Below are positions 14,848 through 15,217 of a stretch of 15,217 bases of DNA, piece after piece. The position numbers were made by a program, and so were the translations under genes. The stretch is from JAADIV01 sp964439085 (lineage in GTDB: Bacteria > Desulfobacterota > Desulfobulbia > Desulfobulbales > VMSU01). The stretch covers positions 1 through 15,217 of the forward strand of contig CAYTNB010000050.1 of NCBI GenBank assembly GCA_964439085.1, given 5' to 3'. Position 1 is the first letter of the stretch; each line of letters starts with the position of its first letter. The notes below the pieces were generated by a model that had not been told where the DNA came from, did not search any database, and saw nothing but the letters and a program-made list of their open reading frames with translations.

Positions 14848-15212
14848 TTTTTTGGAGCTATTAATTTTTGTTTAATTTGAAACTCAATACTTTCAAAATG
14901 GTCGCATAGCCACCCTGGCTCATCCACTTTTTGAGAAGATTGGGCATGATTAGACTTTGCCGTCATCCAACCCGCAAGGTCACTTATTTCCCTTAAAGAC
15001 ATGTATATTGTATGAATATCTTTACTTTTAGACATTCGATTCAAAGTACTTTTTAACTTACCAGAAACTATAGCTTTATTTGTTTTGCTCGCTAACAAGG
15101 CACTATTGGCGGCGCATAGCATCTCTATGTATTCCCTGGTGGTTAAATATCTAAAAGATACAGCCTGTATGGCAGCCAAAAAACAGCCTTCCTGGATCCC
15201 CGATAAAAACAT
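14838..15212 (-). CDS. Hypothetical protein, possibly incomplete at the window edge
   Basis: The visible product has 124 residues from an ATG at 15212, only five bases from the window end. The frame stays open to the edge, so the true start may lie outside. I recognise no family. The sequence is mostly helical, without a signal peptide or conserved catalytic pattern: SFRYLTTREYIEMLCAANSALLASK, then LREISDLAGWMTA and a C-terminal lysine-rich end (KQKLIAPKKWK). It overlaps the zinc-knuckle gene by 10 bases, so the two form one translational unit. Confidence 0.6.
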   Translation of the reverse strand: MFLSGIQEGCFLAAIQAVSFRYLTTREYIEMLCAANSALLASKTNKAIVSGKLKSTLNRMSKSKDIHTIYMSLREISDLAGWMTAKSNHAQSSQKVDEPGWLCDHFESIEFQIKQKLIAPKKWK

Positions 15213-15217
15213 TCGGG

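Overview
The window looks like chromosomal DNA from a Gram-negative deltaproteobacterium (Desulfobacterota-like), of moderate and uneven GC. The main reasons are an elongation factor G of the mitochondrial/spdEFG1 type (a lineage named after spirochaetes, planctomycetes and deltaproteobacteria), a GspA/GspB secretion pair, a lipoprotein with a clear lipobox, and a PilT-like pilus ATPase. The assignment is inferred from protein families; no rRNA, tRNA or taxonomic marker search was possible.

Layout. (1) 165-5107, plus strand: a PilT/PilU-like ATPase, a zinc-ribbon protein with a degenerate receiver-like tail, then gspA and gspB. This is an envelope-machinery block for pili or type II secretion. 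The 404-base gap after the ATPase holds a large inverted repeat and a 104-base MITE-like element with GTAA...TTAC ends. (2) 5108-5463: a long fusA leader with a promoter-like site, a strong intrinsic terminator, and two helices interlaced in pseudoknot order. (3) 5464-8321, plus: an mtEFG1-like fusA followed after 14 bases by a eukaryotic-type hisA. Both resemble eukaryotic proteins more than the usual bacterial ones. (4) 8322-8663: a second MITE-like element of about 140 bases with an internal tandem duplication, then a -10 box almost touching the next start codon. (5) 8664-10949, plus: an HDOD protein overlapping an MBL-fold hydrolase by 11 bases, then a small FlaG-like protein. (6) 10978-15217, minus: a PhnD-like binding lipoprotein, a shortened OpuAC-like periplasmic binding protein, an adenylosuccinate-lyase-family enzyme, and an overlapping pair of unrecognised genes, one with two four-cysteine zinc-binding sites and a very basic tail.

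How the genes fit together. GspA (AAA+ ATPase, membrane segment, peptidoglycan-binding domain) and GspB are known partners that help place the secretin in the outer membrane. The PilT-like motor could act on the same class of machine. HDOD and MBL proteins are probably co-translated and may form a signalling unit. The two binding proteins have no permease beside them and may work as sensors or as orphan subunits. The least explained parts are the fusA leader RNA, the eukaryote-like fusA-hisA pair, and the terminal two-gene cassette.
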